Shown: positions 41,042 through 51,004 of the stretch, piece after piece | Position numbering within the stretch: the stretch's first letter is position 1 | Layout: each line of letters begins with the position of its first letter | Source: Prochlorococcus sp. AG-402-G10 | GTDB taxonomy: Bacteria; Cyanobacteriota; Cyanobacteriia; PCC-6307; Cyanobiaceae | Length of the DNA stretch: 64,000 bases | NCBI GenBank assembly: GCA_003279445.1 | Contig: QCHT01000001.1 | Location: 1 to 64,000 of the forward strand | Reading direction: 5' to 3' | Notes under the pieces: model-generated | What the model saw: the letters and a program-made list of their open reading frames with translations, nothing else | Databases searched by the model: none | Told to the model about the DNA's origin: nothing | Translations under genes and position numbers: made by a program

Positions 41042-41067
41042 GAATAAGAATAAAACTATATTATGAA

Positions 41068-41271
41068 TTATGATTTCATTATTATATCTATGTCAAAACC
41101 CAATTTACTTTGTGTAGACAAAACCTCTTTCTTCAAGAGGCCCTTTCTAAGACCATTTATTAGGATAATTATCGATTCAATAAATATAATGACTACGGCT
41201 ATAGTTGTGAATATTGAAATAGAAGTAAAATCTTTATTTTCCTTTTGAGTTTCTAATTTCAAAGAGTGCAT
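41068..41271 (-). CDS. Small single-span membrane protein, 67 aa
   Basis: ATG at 41271. A polar start (HSLKLETQKENKDFTSIS) leads to one helix (IFTTIAVVIIFIESIIILI) and a basic tail. An opposite-strand frame (41063-41248) mirrors it but has no reasonable helix layout, so I prefer this strand. Unknown family. Confidence 0.55.
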   Translation of the reverse strand: MHSLKLETQKENKDFTSISIFTTIAVVIIFIESIIILINGLRKGLLKKEVLSTQSKLGFDIDIIMKS

Positions 41272-41315
41272 GTGTTTAATGTCTTTTTAATAGGGGAATG
41301 AAGCTTCGAGAAAAA

Positions 41316-42146
41316 TTATATTTTTTTCTTATTATAAGGTCCAAATCGTGTGGCGCACTCAGCCCCACAGTTTGCCCCTAAATTAATAGCTTTTGTAATA
41401 TCCCAATTCGCCGCTAGACCTGTAGTTACACCTGCTGCAAAACTATCTCCGCAACCATAGCTATCAATCTCTTTTTTAGTTAAAACAATTGCCTTGTACC
41501 TTCCACCTGGTTCTATGATCCCTCCTCTTGACCCTTCTGTCATTATCGTAAACCTTGGCTTTGCAGTAAGGGCTTTTAGATTGTTTTTTTCATCAGGATC
41601 TAAATTACTTCCGATCAGAGCATCCAGTCGAATATTAGCCTGATTTAAGGAAATTATTTTTACTCTAGGCGTAGCGCATACAATCTTTGCTTTTCTGCAA
41701 TATTGAATTGTTTTTGCATCTCCTGCTGTAATAAAGACCCCATCCATATTTTTGAGTAGATCCCACTTTAAAGAATCTTTTATACAGGGCTCAAGTCTTT
41801 CACCTATTACTGTTATTGCTCTGTCTCCATTCTTACCTACAAAGCTAATGCCTCTTCTGGTTGGTGTGTCTCTCCATGCAATATGCATTTCAATACCGAA
41901 AGATCTGAGCTCTTGTGCACATTTTTCCCCTATTTCGTCCTTGCCTAGCGAAGTAAAGAAGTGGACTTTGTGCTTTGATAGCTTTGACATTTGGACAGCT
42001 GCAACTGCTCCACCACCAGCAGCATGCTCTTTAATTCTCTGTCCGTGACTAATAACACCTTGCATAGGCATCTTGTCAACCAAAACAAAAGTAACCCATT
42101 CAATGTGGCCAACTACAGCAAGTGCTAATTCACCTGTTGACATCAT
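41316..42146 (-). CDS. PfkB-family carbohydrate kinase
   Basis: 276 aa. The ribokinase-like fold opens with LAVVGHIEWVTFVLVDKMP and has the GGGAVAAVQMSKLSKH nucleotide-linked motif. The C-terminal signature DSYGCGDSFAAGVTTGLA contains the catalytic Asp. The sugar substrate cannot be told from sequence. Two adjacent ATG codons at 42146 and 42143. Divergent from the DUF2834 gene. Confidence 0.88.
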   Translation of the reverse strand: MMSTGELALAVVGHIEWVTFVLVDKMPMQGVISHGQRIKEHAAGGGAVAAVQMSKLSKHKVHFFTSLGKDEIGEKCAQELRSFGIEMHIAWRDTPTRRGISFVGKNGDRAITVIGERLEPCIKDSLKWDLLKNMDGVFITAGDAKTIQYCRKAKIVCATPRVKIISLNQANIRLDALIGSNLDPDEKNNLKALTAKPRFTIMTEGSRGGIIEPGGRYKAIVLTKKEIDSYGCGDSFAAGVTTGLAANWDITKAINLGANCGAECATRFGPYNKKKI

Positions 42147-42312
42147 TTATTTTTTAATAGAGTTTAGAACTATACTAAATATATTACTTAAGTTTATAGC
42201 TTTTAGCTAAGTTTAGAATATAAAGAGATCAATTAATCATTATATTTAGGCTAAAATAAATTAGGGAATTTTTATTGATTTTAATCCCTAAATTCTTTAT
42301 CTTAACTAGTGA

Positions 42313-42681
42313 ATGAACTTAAAGAAATTCTTTCTTTCATATTTGTATTTAATGATTGGTATAGCAGGAGCAGCTTTTACTACTGTTTCCAACATTGAAT
42401 TTGTAAAAGACTATGGGCCAGGATTTGATGTTATTAAGTTTTCTAAGCTTGCAACTATCAATCCTGCTTCACAGTCGCTTTCTTTTGACTTGCTTTTTGT
42501 TGCAAGTGCCATATTTATTTGGATGTTTATTGAATCAAGACGCTTGAGTATGAGACATTTTTGGATAATTATTTTAGCAACCTTTTCTATAGCTATTGCT
42601 TTCTCTGCCCCATTATTTTTGTTTCTTAGAGAACGTAGGCTTCTTGAAATAAATGAAATAAAATACAACGTCAAAAATTAA
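42313..42681 (+). CDS. DUF2834 membrane protein
   Basis: 122 aa with three hydrophobic spans: YLYLMIGIAGAAFTTVSNI, LLFVASAIFIWMFIESRRLS and FWIIILATFSIAIAFSAPLF. The motif WMFIESRRLSMRHFW followed by PLFLFLRERRL is characteristic of DUF2834. Function unknown. ATG start. It converges with the MFS gene, with 36 bases between. Confidence 0.8.
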   Translation: MNLKKFFLSYLYLMIGIAGAAFTTVSNIEFVKDYGPGFDVIKFSKLATINPASQSLSFDLLFVASAIFIWMFIESRRLSMRHFWIIILATFSIAIAFSAPLFLFLRERRLLEINEIKYNVKN

Positions 42682-42717
42682 TATAAGCACTCTAATTTCG
42701 TTAGATTTTAAAAAATA

Positions 42718-43962
42718 TCAACTAATTGGCCTAATTTGTTTTATTAGAGGATTTACTAACAAGCAGCAAAATGCCATAATTAACCATAACATCATTGCAT
42801 TACCCTGATTGTCTATTATAGTCCCTGCTATTAAAGGAAATACTAAAAAACTTATCCCAAAACATTGGGAGTAGATAGCCATGGCTAACCCCCTTTGTTC
42901 CTTTGGTGCTACTCTGACTATAGCCTCTGTAGCTGTAGGTAAAAACATTGCAACGCCTATAGATATTGGTATTAAACCTAATAAAATTAAAAATATCCCT
43001 GAAGAATAAAAACTAGATATAGATAGAATTAAGCATCCAAGTAGGAAATTAATATTGCTAAGAGTAAGACCTACTATCACATTTTTATGTGAGAGCCATT
43101 TTCCTATAGGCCACTGTATAAATAATAATAATATAAGTTTATAAGCAACTATTAAACCAACAAAGCTACTACTTACTTCTGGCCTTACGATTCCTCCTTT
43201 AACTAGGTCAAGCTGTATCCCTATTTGCATTAAAGATAATATACCTGTACCTAATAGACTTATTATAAGAATGGGTAAAAGTAGCTTAAGTAAGTTTATT
43301 ATCTCGCTGACCCTATAGCTTAAGCCTCCCTTTTGTGCCTGCCCAGAAAGTTCTAATCTTTGAAGTGATTTCCCAGGCAAATCTGTTTTATTTAACAAGC
43401 TTATTAGAGCACACATGCACAGAACTTCAATTATGTAAATTGATCGAATATTTCCCAAGCTTGCTGATATTGATCCAATAATAACCCCTATTGTTACGCC
43501 AAGAGCATCAGCAGTACGAGCAAGAGCAAAGCCTTTGCTTGAGTTGGAATGACCCTCTTCACAAGAATTTGGTATGGCAATTTCTACTGAAGGCCAGTAA
43601 ATTCCTGCAGCTGCTCCGAGGAATAATTCACCAACAAGATAGCTGATGTTTGTATATGCAGTTAGGAGCAATAAATCAGCAATTATTGCAAAAATTGCAC
43701 CAATCTTTAAAGCGACTTCAAAACCTAGGCCTCTGTCGATCCAGATACCTGTAGCGAGCCTTGTAATTGTTCCAGCTATAGCTGCTATGCAAAAACCCAA
43801 GCCTATTTCCGTTGCGCTGAATGAAAGATTATTGAATACAAGTGGAGTTAGGTAAAGGACCCCACCAGCACCTATTGATGCGAAAACTCTACAAATTGTA
43901 ATTCTGCGCAATTTTGAGGGAAACTGGTTCCACCACTGATTCAGATTTTTCGTTGTCTTCAA
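42718..43962 (-). CDS. Major facilitator superfamily transporter
   Basis: An MFS protein with 11-12 predicted helices. Landmarks are FASIGAGGVLYLTPLVFN near the N-terminus, the loop motif ITRLATGIWIDRGLG and the second-half PKEQRGLAMAIYSQC. Substrate unknown. The open frame extends to TTG 44016, and no ATG is present. I take TTG 43962 because it keeps the conserved-looking LNQWWNQFPSKLRR segment while nearly avoiding the divergent hydrolase gene. The true start could be either. Confidence 0.8.
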   Translation of the reverse strand: MKTTKNLNQWWNQFPSKLRRITICRVFASIGAGGVLYLTPLVFNNLSFSATEIGLGFCIAAIAGTITRLATGIWIDRGLGFEVALKIGAIFAIIADLLLLTAYTNISYLVGELFLGAAAGIYWPSVEIAIPNSCEEGHSNSSKGFALARTADALGVTIGVIIGSISASLGNIRSIYIIEVLCMCALISLLNKTDLPGKSLQRLELSGQAQKGGLSYRVSEIINLLKLLLPILIISLLGTGILSLMQIGIQLDLVKGGIVRPEVSSSFVGLIVAYKLILLLFIQWPIGKWLSHKNVIVGLTLSNINFLLGCLILSISSFYSSGIFLILLGLIPISIGVAMFLPTATEAIVRVAPKEQRGLAMAIYSQCFGISFLVFPLIAGTIIDNQGNAMMLWLIMAFCCLLVNPLIKQIRPIS

Positions 43963-45569
43963 GACGCTCAATACAAAGAATAATTGCTTGTTACTTTCTA
44001 GCCACTTTTGGAGCAAGCACTTTAGTGTTGCCTCAACTTCATGGTGCAGAAAGGGTTGAGTTTCATTTTGAGGATATGGTTATCCCTATACCTATAGATG
44101 AATTGAACATTTGGAATAGAGATTTAAACGCAGAAAATAATGATGAGGAATTAAAAACTAGTTCGGAATTGGGATATTGGCTAAATCTGTTGGGCTTTAA
44201 CAGTAGAGGAGCATTGTCCAATTTTCTTGAAGCCCCTTTTATAAAAGATGAGAGTATGACACGGCAGCTTTTAAGAAGCTGGGCTGGCAGAAAATTATTA
44301 GATGAAATAAGTGATCTTATTGTAATTGATGATGATAAGACAGGAGTAAAGCTTTTTAATACTTTAGAAAGCCTTCTTGAGGACCAGGAGCAAGTATCTT
44401 TATTAGATCTTTTACAATCTTTGCCTGCTGAGGTAATACATTTTGACCTAGATGGATGGTTAAAAGTTATTTCTAGTTGGAAAAATGAGTTAAGCCTTCA
44501 GCAAAAGTTCTTGAAAGATTTAAATGCTTTTTCATCAAATAATAGCCTTTTAGAATCTAAAGAATCTGTTCAAAATGAATTAAAAGAATCACTAAATGAA
44601 ATTGTTAGGGTGCCAGTTGGGCATCGCTCTAAAGAATTGGAAGTTGAGATATGGCGACCATTAGCAAGATCTTCTTCTAGGGAAAATTGGATTGTTTTCA
44701 TGCCTGGTTTAGGCGGAGATCAAAGCCATTTCCGATGGCTTGCAAGAAGTCTTAGTCATCAAGGATGGGAAGTAGTTGTGATAGATCACCCAGGTAGTAA
44801 TTCTGAGGCAATGTCTTCCTTTATGGAAGGTCGAAATCCAGTCCCAGGTGGTGCAGAAGTTTTTCCTTATAGGTTGGCAGACTTAAGTGCTGTTTTGGAT
44901 TTAAAGGAAAAAGAGCTTCTGGACGTTAAAGGTGAGAAAGTTGTTTTGATGGGGCATTCATTGGGCTCACTTATTTCATTTTTAGCTTCTGGCGCAACAC
45001 CCCAGAATCGATTACTTGATAGATGTAATAAGGCGTTGGATGACCTTTCTATTACTAATCTCTCTAGACTTCTTCAATGTCAGATTGTTGACCTTTCTTT
45101 AGAGGAACAGAAGGAGATCTCTTCTTTAGCAGCAATAGTAGGAATAAATAGTTTTGGCAAATTATTATGGCCTGATTCTTTAAGTGCGGAAATTAATGTG
45201 CCAATTCTCCTTACTGGAGGGACTTTTGATTTAATTACTCCGGCCATTTCTGAACAATTAGGCCTGCTGCTTTCGACAAAGTCAAATAAATTCAGTAGGG
45301 CTTTGATTATTGAAGGGGCAAGTCATTTTTCCCCTATAAGAATTGCTGATCAAAAAGTTGATGTTAGGCAAAATGATTTGTATCAAATTAGTGATGCCTT
45401 GGTTGGATTTCACCCCCTTTCTGTCCAAAGTCTTCTGGCTAGAGAAATAGCAAGATTTTTAGATAACCTTGAGAGAGGTGAATCACTCCCCGTAAGCACA
45501 AATGTTACAAGGAATGGATTGAAGTTTCATTTATTAGATCGTAATTCTATTATTAAAATTTTAGATTAA
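43953..45569 (+). CDS. Secreted alpha/beta hydrolase with N-terminal DUF1400-type domain
   Basis: About 538 aa from TTG 43953 (or 551 from TTG 43914). A signal sequence (RRSIQRIIACYFLATFGAST) ends near LHGA. It is followed by a DUF1400-like helical domain (ERVEFHFEDMVIPIPIDELN). The hydrolase part has the oxyanion region FMPGLGGDQSHFRW, a nucleophile elbow GHSLGS (in LMGHSLGSLISFLASG) and a late ASHFSP His. It is probably a periplasmic esterase or lipase. The 3' end overlaps the ABC permease stop by four bases (convergent). Confidence 0.82.
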   Translation: MSSRRSIQRIIACYFLATFGASTLVLPQLHGAERVEFHFEDMVIPIPIDELNIWNRDLNAENNDEELKTSSELGYWLNLLGFNSRGALSNFLEAPFIKDESMTRQLLRSWAGRKLLDEISDLIVIDDDKTGVKLFNTLESLLEDQEQVSLLDLLQSLPAEVIHFDLDGWLKVISSWKNELSLQQKFLKDLNAFSSNNSLLESKESVQNELKESLNEIVRVPVGHRSKELEVEIWRPLARSSSRENWIVFMPGLGGDQSHFRWLARSLSHQGWEVVVIDHPGSNSEAMSSFMEGRNPVPGGAEVFPYRLADLSAVLDLKEKELLDVKGEKVVLMGHSLGSLISFLASGATPQNRLLDRCNKALDDLSITNLSRLLQCQIVDLSLEEQKEISSLAAIVGINSFGKLLWPDSLSAEINVPILLTGGTFDLITPAISEQLGLLLSTKSNKFSRALIIEGASHFSPIRIADQKVDVRQNDLYQISDALVGFHPLSVQSLLAREIARFLDNLERGESLPVSTNVTRNGLKFHLLDRNSIIKILD

Positions 45570-46588
45570 TTAAAACTAATCCTTGGATCTATAAATGCTA
45601 TTGCTATGTCCACTAACAAACTTATTGTTACGACAAGGCTTGAAATAATAACAACAATACCTTGGACTACTGGATAGTCTCTTTGACTAATGGCGTCTTG
45701 TAGGCCTAATGCTATCCCTGGCCATGAGAAAGTTATTTCTATTAGTAGTGCTCCACCTATTAGTGAAGCAATAGTTAAACCTGCTATTGTTAGGACTGGC
45801 AGTAATGCATTCGGGAAAGCATGTTTTAAGATAACTTGACGATCCTTTATTCCTCTACTTTTTGCAGCTTGTATATAGTTTGTAGTAAGTATCTTGTCTA
45901 GATTTAATCTTAATGATCTACTGAAAATGCCACTTAAAAGTATTCCTAAAGTACTTGCAGGTAAGATAATGTGCCTAATAGAACCTAATAAAGCTTGTAG
46001 ATTGCCAGTTTTTATACTATCGAATATCAGAAAACCACTCCCTTCGGGTTCAATTAAATTGGGTGGAAATCTTCCTCCTACTGGAAGCCATCCAAGTATT
46101 ACTGCAAAGAAAATTTGAATAAGCATTGCAGCCCAAAATGGCGGTAATGCATAGGTGCCAATCCCAAATAGTCGCCCAATAAGATCTGTTTTCCCTTCTG
46201 GCCTAGCAATACCTGTAAAGCCAACTGCTAGACCTATTGTTATAGCAATAATAATTGCTATAACACCTAGCTCAATACTGGCTGGTAATGTGTTTGAAAT
46301 TAATTGTCGAACGGGCTCTTGATTATTTAGTGATTCTCCTAAGTCTCCATGAATTAGGCAATTTAGGTATTTAAAATATTGAGTAAGGAGTGATGCATCT
46401 AAGCCTAATTTTACTCTTAAGGCTTCTCTTGCTGCATAATCAGCACGTATTCCAAGAATTGCGTCAACAGGGTCTCCTGGTGCAACTCTTAACAATAAGA
46501 ACACTAGGGTTGATATTAGCCATAACATTACTGGAGCTAAAAGAAGCCTGGATATGGAATATTTTAGAAGAGACCTTGATCTATTCAT
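45566..46588 (-). CDS. Peptide/nickel-type ABC transporter permease (DppB/OppB-like)
   Basis: 340 aa with about six helices. The N-terminus has the family opening SRLLLAPVMLWLISTLVFLL and RVAPGDPVDAILG. The EAA loop lies in QAAKSRGIKDRQVILKHAFP. It overlaps the binding-protein gene by eight bases (stop of 46581), so the two are translationally coupled. The second permease and the ATPases are not in the window. The substrate is unknown; oligopeptides are typical. Confidence 0.92.
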   Translation of the reverse strand: MNRSRSLLKYSISRLLLAPVMLWLISTLVFLLLRVAPGDPVDAILGIRADYAAREALRVKLGLDASLLTQYFKYLNCLIHGDLGESLNNQEPVRQLISNTLPASIELGVIAIIIAITIGLAVGFTGIARPEGKTDLIGRLFGIGTYALPPFWAAMLIQIFFAVILGWLPVGGRFPPNLIEPEGSGFLIFDSIKTGNLQALLGSIRHIILPASTLGILLSGIFSRSLRLNLDKILTTNYIQAAKSRGIKDRQVILKHAFPNALLPVLTIAGLTIASLIGGALLIEITFSWPGIALGLQDAISQRDYPVVQGIVVIISSLVVTISLLVDIAIAFIDPRISFN

Positions 46589-48164
46589 TGTCTTTAATCA
46601 TTTCTTTCAGAAGAAGTCTTCCACTTCCATCAAATTTTGGTTTGCTTAAGTTATTGCGAGTCCAGACCCTTGGCTTTAAATGCCAAATGGGTAGAAGCGC
46701 AGCACCCTCTACTGCAAGCCTCTCAACTTTACGTAATTCCTCAAGTCTTTCCTCTTCACGTAACAATTCACTTTTCATGAGTGATTTTTGAAGTGTATTG
46801 TTTGCCCAAAAAGTTCCTCCAGTTACGGCTTCGCCATCTTCACAGACTTCATCGTTTATTTTGATGCAGTCTAGAAGTGGAGCTAGGTATGCATAAGGGT
46901 CTGGGTAGTCTCCTGTCCAATCAAGTATTACAGCCTCAAAAGCCCCTTCGGAAAGTTGTTTGTATATAGTTGTTGATTCAACGCCATTTAATGAAATCTC
47001 TAGACATTCTGATAAGTCTTGTTTTATCTGTTGTTGCCATTTAAGTGCTAATAGTTTGTCAGACGGTACATTTGATCTAAAAGTCAAAGGTAGCGTTAAC
47101 TTTTTGTTATTGCAAAAACCAGCTTCTTTGAAAAATCTTGATGCAGTCTCGACGTTGTATTTAGGCCATGGAGAGTTTTTTCTGATGGCTAAAAATGGTG
47201 GAATTAATGATCTTAAGGGTACTCTTAGTCCAAAACTTACTTGATTTGAAATCAGATCCCTGTCTAAAGAAAATAATAGAGCCTTCCTGATTTTTTTATT
47301 TTTAAGAAGATCTGAATTGGTTCGAAAAGCAATATACCCAATTTCCATAGGTGGTCCTTCTCCTTCAATAAGAGTATTTTTCTTTGATAAGTTCTTAAGG
47401 GCAAAACTATGAACATCTTCAATTGCGTTTGATAAAAGTACATCTACTTGTCCAGTCTTAATTGCACTAAAAAGTGAAGTTGAATTTGTAAAACTAACAA
47501 ATGTTATTCCTGAGTTTTTAACTTTCTCACCCCAGTAATTCTCAAATGGCTCAATACTTTGCCTTTCTGCTGAATAGTTGATTAATTTGTATGGACCAGT
47601 TCCGATAAAATTGTTAATTAGGAATTTGTCTTTATAGAGAGAATACGAAGTAGGAGATATTGGGGTAAGGTTAATTGATGTAAGTAATCCTTTTATTGAA
47701 GTTGATGGCTTTGAAAGATTAATTCGTATTAAAAATTCTTCTGGTGTCTCGATTGATTTTATACTTTTAGTTATATAAGTAAGAGTTCCTATTTGTATGA
47801 AACGGTTGATGCTAAAGGCCATTGCTTCAGCATCAAATTTAGTTCCATCATGGAAGAGAATATTCTCCTTAAGTGGAATAGAAATAGATAAACCATCTTT
47901 GCTAATTATTGGTCTATCCTTTGCAAGCATAGGTACAAGTGAACCTTGCAAGTTGATCCTGTAAAGAGTATCCCCTAAGCTACTTATTAATTGAAGAGCA
48001 AGTAATTTATTAGCCTGGGCTGGGTCAAGAGATTCTATCTTACCTTTGCTTGCTAGGATAATCCCTTTGAAATCAGATTTAACCATGCACGAAACTTGTG
48101 CAAAAAGTAATAGAAATGATGATAATTTAATTGCTAATTTAAATGGAAACCCATTTAATTTCAT
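46581..48164 (-). CDS. ABC transporter substrate-binding lipoprotein, family 5
   Basis: 527 aa from ATG 48164 (TTG 48209 would add 15 residues). A lipoprotein signal has a hydrophobic LAIKLSSFLLLFAQVSC with the lipobox Cys. Family-5 features include LDPAQANKLLALQLISSLGD, the SISIPLKENILFHDGTKFDA segment and VLDWTGDYPDPYAYLAP-type region. It delivers peptides or similar solutes to the permease at 45566, with which it is co-transcribed. Confidence 0.9.
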   Translation of the reverse strand: MKLNGFPFKLAIKLSSFLLLFAQVSCMVKSDFKGIILASKGKIESLDPAQANKLLALQLISSLGDTLYRINLQGSLVPMLAKDRPIISKDGLSISIPLKENILFHDGTKFDAEAMAFSINRFIQIGTLTYITKSIKSIETPEEFLIRINLSKPSTSIKGLLTSINLTPISPTSYSLYKDKFLINNFIGTGPYKLINYSAERQSIEPFENYWGEKVKNSGITFVSFTNSTSLFSAIKTGQVDVLLSNAIEDVHSFALKNLSKKNTLIEGEGPPMEIGYIAFRTNSDLLKNKKIRKALLFSLDRDLISNQVSFGLRVPLRSLIPPFLAIRKNSPWPKYNVETASRFFKEAGFCNNKKLTLPLTFRSNVPSDKLLALKWQQQIKQDLSECLEISLNGVESTTIYKQLSEGAFEAVILDWTGDYPDPYAYLAPLLDCIKINDEVCEDGEAVTGGTFWANNTLQKSLMKSELLREEERLEELRKVERLAVEGAALLPIWHLKPRVWTRNNLSKPKFDGSGRLLLKEMIKDNE

Positions 48165-48214
48165 TTTTAACTTTGATATTGAGTCCTTATGGATAGTCAA
48201 TTTCTTCAATGGGC

Positions 48215-48487
48215 TTAAACAATAGATATTTGTTTAAGTGATATTTCAAAGACTGGAGAACCTGAGGGTAATATTGGCCATTGTCTAACCCAGCATTTCT
48301 GATGCTTGTTGTCTATTCCAATTACTTGAAATTGGGATTCTTCATTTAAAAGCTTTATGCAGTCACCTTGACGAAGACTTTCAAATGAAATTTCTCCAGC
48401 ATTGCCAATGCTGGACCTTGGCTGATCAGTAACTGTTTTAGCCAATAGTAAATCGAAAACAATAGAACTGATGTTGAGCAAACTCAA
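48215..48487 (-). CDS. Small hypothetical protein, 90 aa
   Basis: TTG at 48487. The N-terminus is non-polar (LLNISSIVFDLLLAKTV), then a beta-rich segment (FESLRQGDCIKLLNEESQFQ, VIGIDNKHQKCWVRQWPI) like a small beta-barrel. It ends 50 bases before the binding-protein start and may be transcribed with it. Family unknown. Confidence 0.6.
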   Translation of the reverse strand: MSLLNISSIVFDLLLAKTVTDQPRSSIGNAGEISFESLRQGDCIKLLNEESQFQVIGIDNKHQKCWVRQWPILPSGSPVFEISLKQISIV

Positions 48488-48538
48488 CTAAGTATATAAT
48501 TACCAGCCTTTCGGAATATTTGCCATGTTTAAGTTAAT

Positions 48539-49855
48539 TTAAAGACAGCTATAATGAGCAGCAATTTTTATAACCTCTTTTAGTTCCTCTATTTTAGCTA
48601 GCGAATCAGAAATTTTCCCTTTACTGACTTTGTGAGTAATCACAATTATTTCTGCTTCTGAATTAGTTGAATCAAATTGAACAATTGATTGGATAGATAC
48701 TTGACTTTCTCCAAAAATGCTTCCAATGCTACCTATTACTCCTGGAGAGTCTCTTGTAATTAATCGGATATAACTTTTCTGAGGCATGTCTCTTGGATTC
48801 GCTAAATAGCAATTCCTCCAACTGCAAGCTGAGAGAAGAGGGTCGAGCGACTTCTCAGTTTCATTAGTTAGGCTTATTCCTGCAATATTTAAAATGTCTG
48901 CGACTACAGCCGAGGCCGTTGGCCCTGCTCCAGCTCCAGGGCCATAAAACATTACCTCTCCAATTGGTTCACCTTCAATAAGAATGGCATTGTTTACTCC
49001 GTTGACGACGGACAATGGATGCTCATTTGGTACGAGAGTAGGCTCTACTCTTAAAGCTAAAGGAATTGATCCATTTACTGTTGAGTTCTCATAGAGATGT
49101 TGAGCTATTGCAAGTAGCTTTATTTCATATCCAAGTTGATGGGCGTAATTTATATCGATACTTTGAAGATTACTAATTCCTTTTGTTGGGATGCTTTCAC
49201 GATTAATTGCTCCTCCAAAAGCTAATCCACTTAGGATGGCTATTTTATCTGCTGCATCATGGCCGTCAACATCAGCACTTGGGTTTGCTTCAGCGTATCC
49301 AAGTGATTGAGCTTCTTTTAATACATCATTGTAATTAGCACCCTCTTTTGTCATCTGACTAAGGATGTAATTAGTTGTGCCATTGATTATCCCAGTTACT
49401 TTATTAATTCGGTTACCACCTAGGGATTGCTTGAGGGGCTCAATAATTGGAATCCCTCCTCCTACAGCCGCTTCAATTAGTACATAAACTCCTGCAGCAT
49501 TTGCTGCATCAGAAATCTCTTTTCCATATCTAGCAATTACTGCTTTATTAGCTGTGACAACTGATTTCCCAGATTTAATTGCACTTAAAATTAAGCTCCT
49601 TGCAGGTTCAATGCCACCTATTGCCTCAACTATCAGCTTGATTTTGGGATCATTTACTATTTCAAAAGGATCTTCAGTGAGAATTGATGAATCTACTTTT
49701 ATTGACCGAGGACGATTTAAATCCTTGACAGCTATGCGAGCAATATTAATGCTTGAAACTAATGGATGACGGCCCTTAGGTGAATTAATAATATTGACTA
49801 CACCAGTACCAACAGTTCCTAGACCAAGTAGACCAATGTCTATTATTTGATTCAT
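48539..49855 (-). CDS. hom: Homoserine dehydrogenase
   Basis: 438 aa. NAD(P)-binding loop IGLLGLGTVGTGVVNII at the N-terminus, catalytic signature VTGIINGTTNYILSQM, and YAEANPSADVDGHDAADK. A C-terminal ACT domain (ITRDSPGVIGSIGSIFGESQ) suggests threonine feedback. It reduces aspartate semialdehyde to homoserine for threonine and methionine. ATG start, full length. Confidence 0.96.
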   Translation of the reverse strand: MNQIIDIGLLGLGTVGTGVVNIINSPKGRHPLVSSINIARIAVKDLNRPRSIKVDSSILTEDPFEIVNDPKIKLIVEAIGGIEPARSLILSAIKSGKSVVTANKAVIARYGKEISDAANAAGVYVLIEAAVGGGIPIIEPLKQSLGGNRINKVTGIINGTTNYILSQMTKEGANYNDVLKEAQSLGYAEANPSADVDGHDAADKIAILSGLAFGGAINRESIPTKGISNLQSIDINYAHQLGYEIKLLAIAQHLYENSTVNGSIPLALRVEPTLVPNEHPLSVVNGVNNAILIEGEPIGEVMFYGPGAGAGPTASAVVADILNIAGISLTNETEKSLDPLLSACSWRNCYLANPRDMPQKSYIRLITRDSPGVIGSIGSIFGESQVSIQSIVQFDSTNSEAEIIVITHKVSKGKISDSLAKIEELKEVIKIAAHYSCL

Positions 49856-49898
49856 AACTTTAATTTTTAGATTGAAGAATTTTAGAAGAAAAGCTTAG

Positions 49899-50378
49899 CT
49901 ATAAGAATTTCGAAGCTTGTGATTTCATCTTAGTGAAAATGTTCATAAATCCATTTACGCGTGAAGCAGTAAGGCTGCTATTCAAACCTGTTGCGGTTAT
50001 AAAAGTTGGGTCTATTTTTAATATTTCTTCAGGTGATAAATTACTTAGACCCTTTACTAAAAGCGATAACATACCTTTTGTTATAAGGGCATCAGAGTAT
50101 CCGTCCCAAAATATTTTCCCTTCTTTTAGATTGCCTTTTACATATACCTGAGAGATGCAACCTTTGACCTTCATTGAGGGATTGAAAGTGTCTAATGGAA
50201 TGTTGGGAAGTTTCTTCGCCAAAAAAAGCAAGTACTCATAACGCTTCCTAGGTTCTGAACATGAGCTTAGTTTTGAAACTATCTTGTCGAGCTCTAGACT
50301 TCCGAAATTAGTTGTGAAATGTTCAACTGGCGACTCAGCCATAAAAGAAAATCTTGGCTCTGAATATTTGTTAAGCAT
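49899..50378 (-). CDS. sufE: SufE-type sulfur acceptor protein
   Basis: 159 aa from ATG 50378 (TTG 50387 adds three residues). The conserved active Cys is in MKVKGCISQVYVKG, and the family C-terminal signature is LSNLSPEEILKIDPTFITAT. SufE accepts persulfide from SufS during Fe-S cluster assembly. It lies between hom and the FTHF ligase on the same strand, with 43 and about 15 bases. Confidence 0.93.
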   Translation of the reverse strand: MLNKYSEPRFSFMAESPVEHFTTNFGSLELDKIVSKLSSCSEPRKRYEYLLFLAKKLPNIPLDTFNPSMKVKGCISQVYVKGNLKEGKIFWDGYSDALITKGMLSLLVKGLSNLSPEEILKIDPTFITATGLNSSLTASRVNGFMNIFTKMKSQASKFL

Positions 50379-50392
50379 AATATCCAACCTAT

Positions 50393-50965
50393 CTATTTAT
50401 CTAATCTGTGGATTTCTTTTTCATTAATCCATCCATCAAAAGGTATGTCCCATTTATCTTTTGGAAGCAATGAAGTAGAGATGCAAGCACTGGGAACTAT
50501 TGCTAATGCTTCTATCTCTTTCCACATGCCTTTTGAGCGTAGACGGTCAAAACAACCCCCACCGTATCCAAGGCGAATCCCATTGCGATCAATAGCTAAT
50601 GCAGGTACAATTAATAAATTTATTTGATTTGGCTCAAGAGCTGGTTCTTCTAATGGGGCAAGTATTCCATAAACATCTTTCTTTAAAGGGGTGTTAGTCC
50701 ACCTGTGGTAAGTAATTTCTCCTTTTTTTTTGCTTGCTGGTAGTGCTAAAGATAACCCTGAAATCTCTTTCAAACTTCTTAAATCAACTTCATCTTTTAG
50801 TGGCCAATAGATGCCAACAAGATTCTCTGATTCGCTCTCATTTGATAAGGCAGTTATTAATTTCTTAACTTGTATAAGAATAGAGCTCTCTACTAATAAA
50901 ATATTTTCTGTCCTTTTTTGCCTGAATAGTATTCTTGCTTCTCTTTTTTTAGTGCATAAATTCAT
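50393..50965 (-). CDS. 5-formyltetrahydrofolate cyclo-ligase
   Basis: 190 aa. It begins KKREARILFRQKRTENILLV, has LVGIYWPLKDEVDLRSL, and the signature LIVPALAIDRNGIRLGYGGG with CFDR after it. It converts 5-formyl-THF to 5,10-methenyl-THF with ATP. ATG start. Part of a close same-strand group with sufE. Confidence 0.93.
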   Translation of the reverse strand: MNLCTKKREARILFRQKRTENILLVESSILIQVKKLITALSNESESENLVGIYWPLKDEVDLRSLKEISGLSLALPASKKKGEITYHRWTNTPLKKDVYGILAPLEEPALEPNQINLLIVPALAIDRNGIRLGYGGGCFDRLRSKGMWKEIEALAIVPSACISTSLLPKDKWDIPFDGWINEKEIHRLDK

Positions 50966-51004
50966 AGAAGGTTAAATTAGTATTATCTAGTATAAATGAT
51001 AATT

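Noticed and set aside
41063-41248. 61-aa frame on the + strand
   Set aside because: It mirrors the better - strand frame at 41068 and lacks a coherent helix layout.
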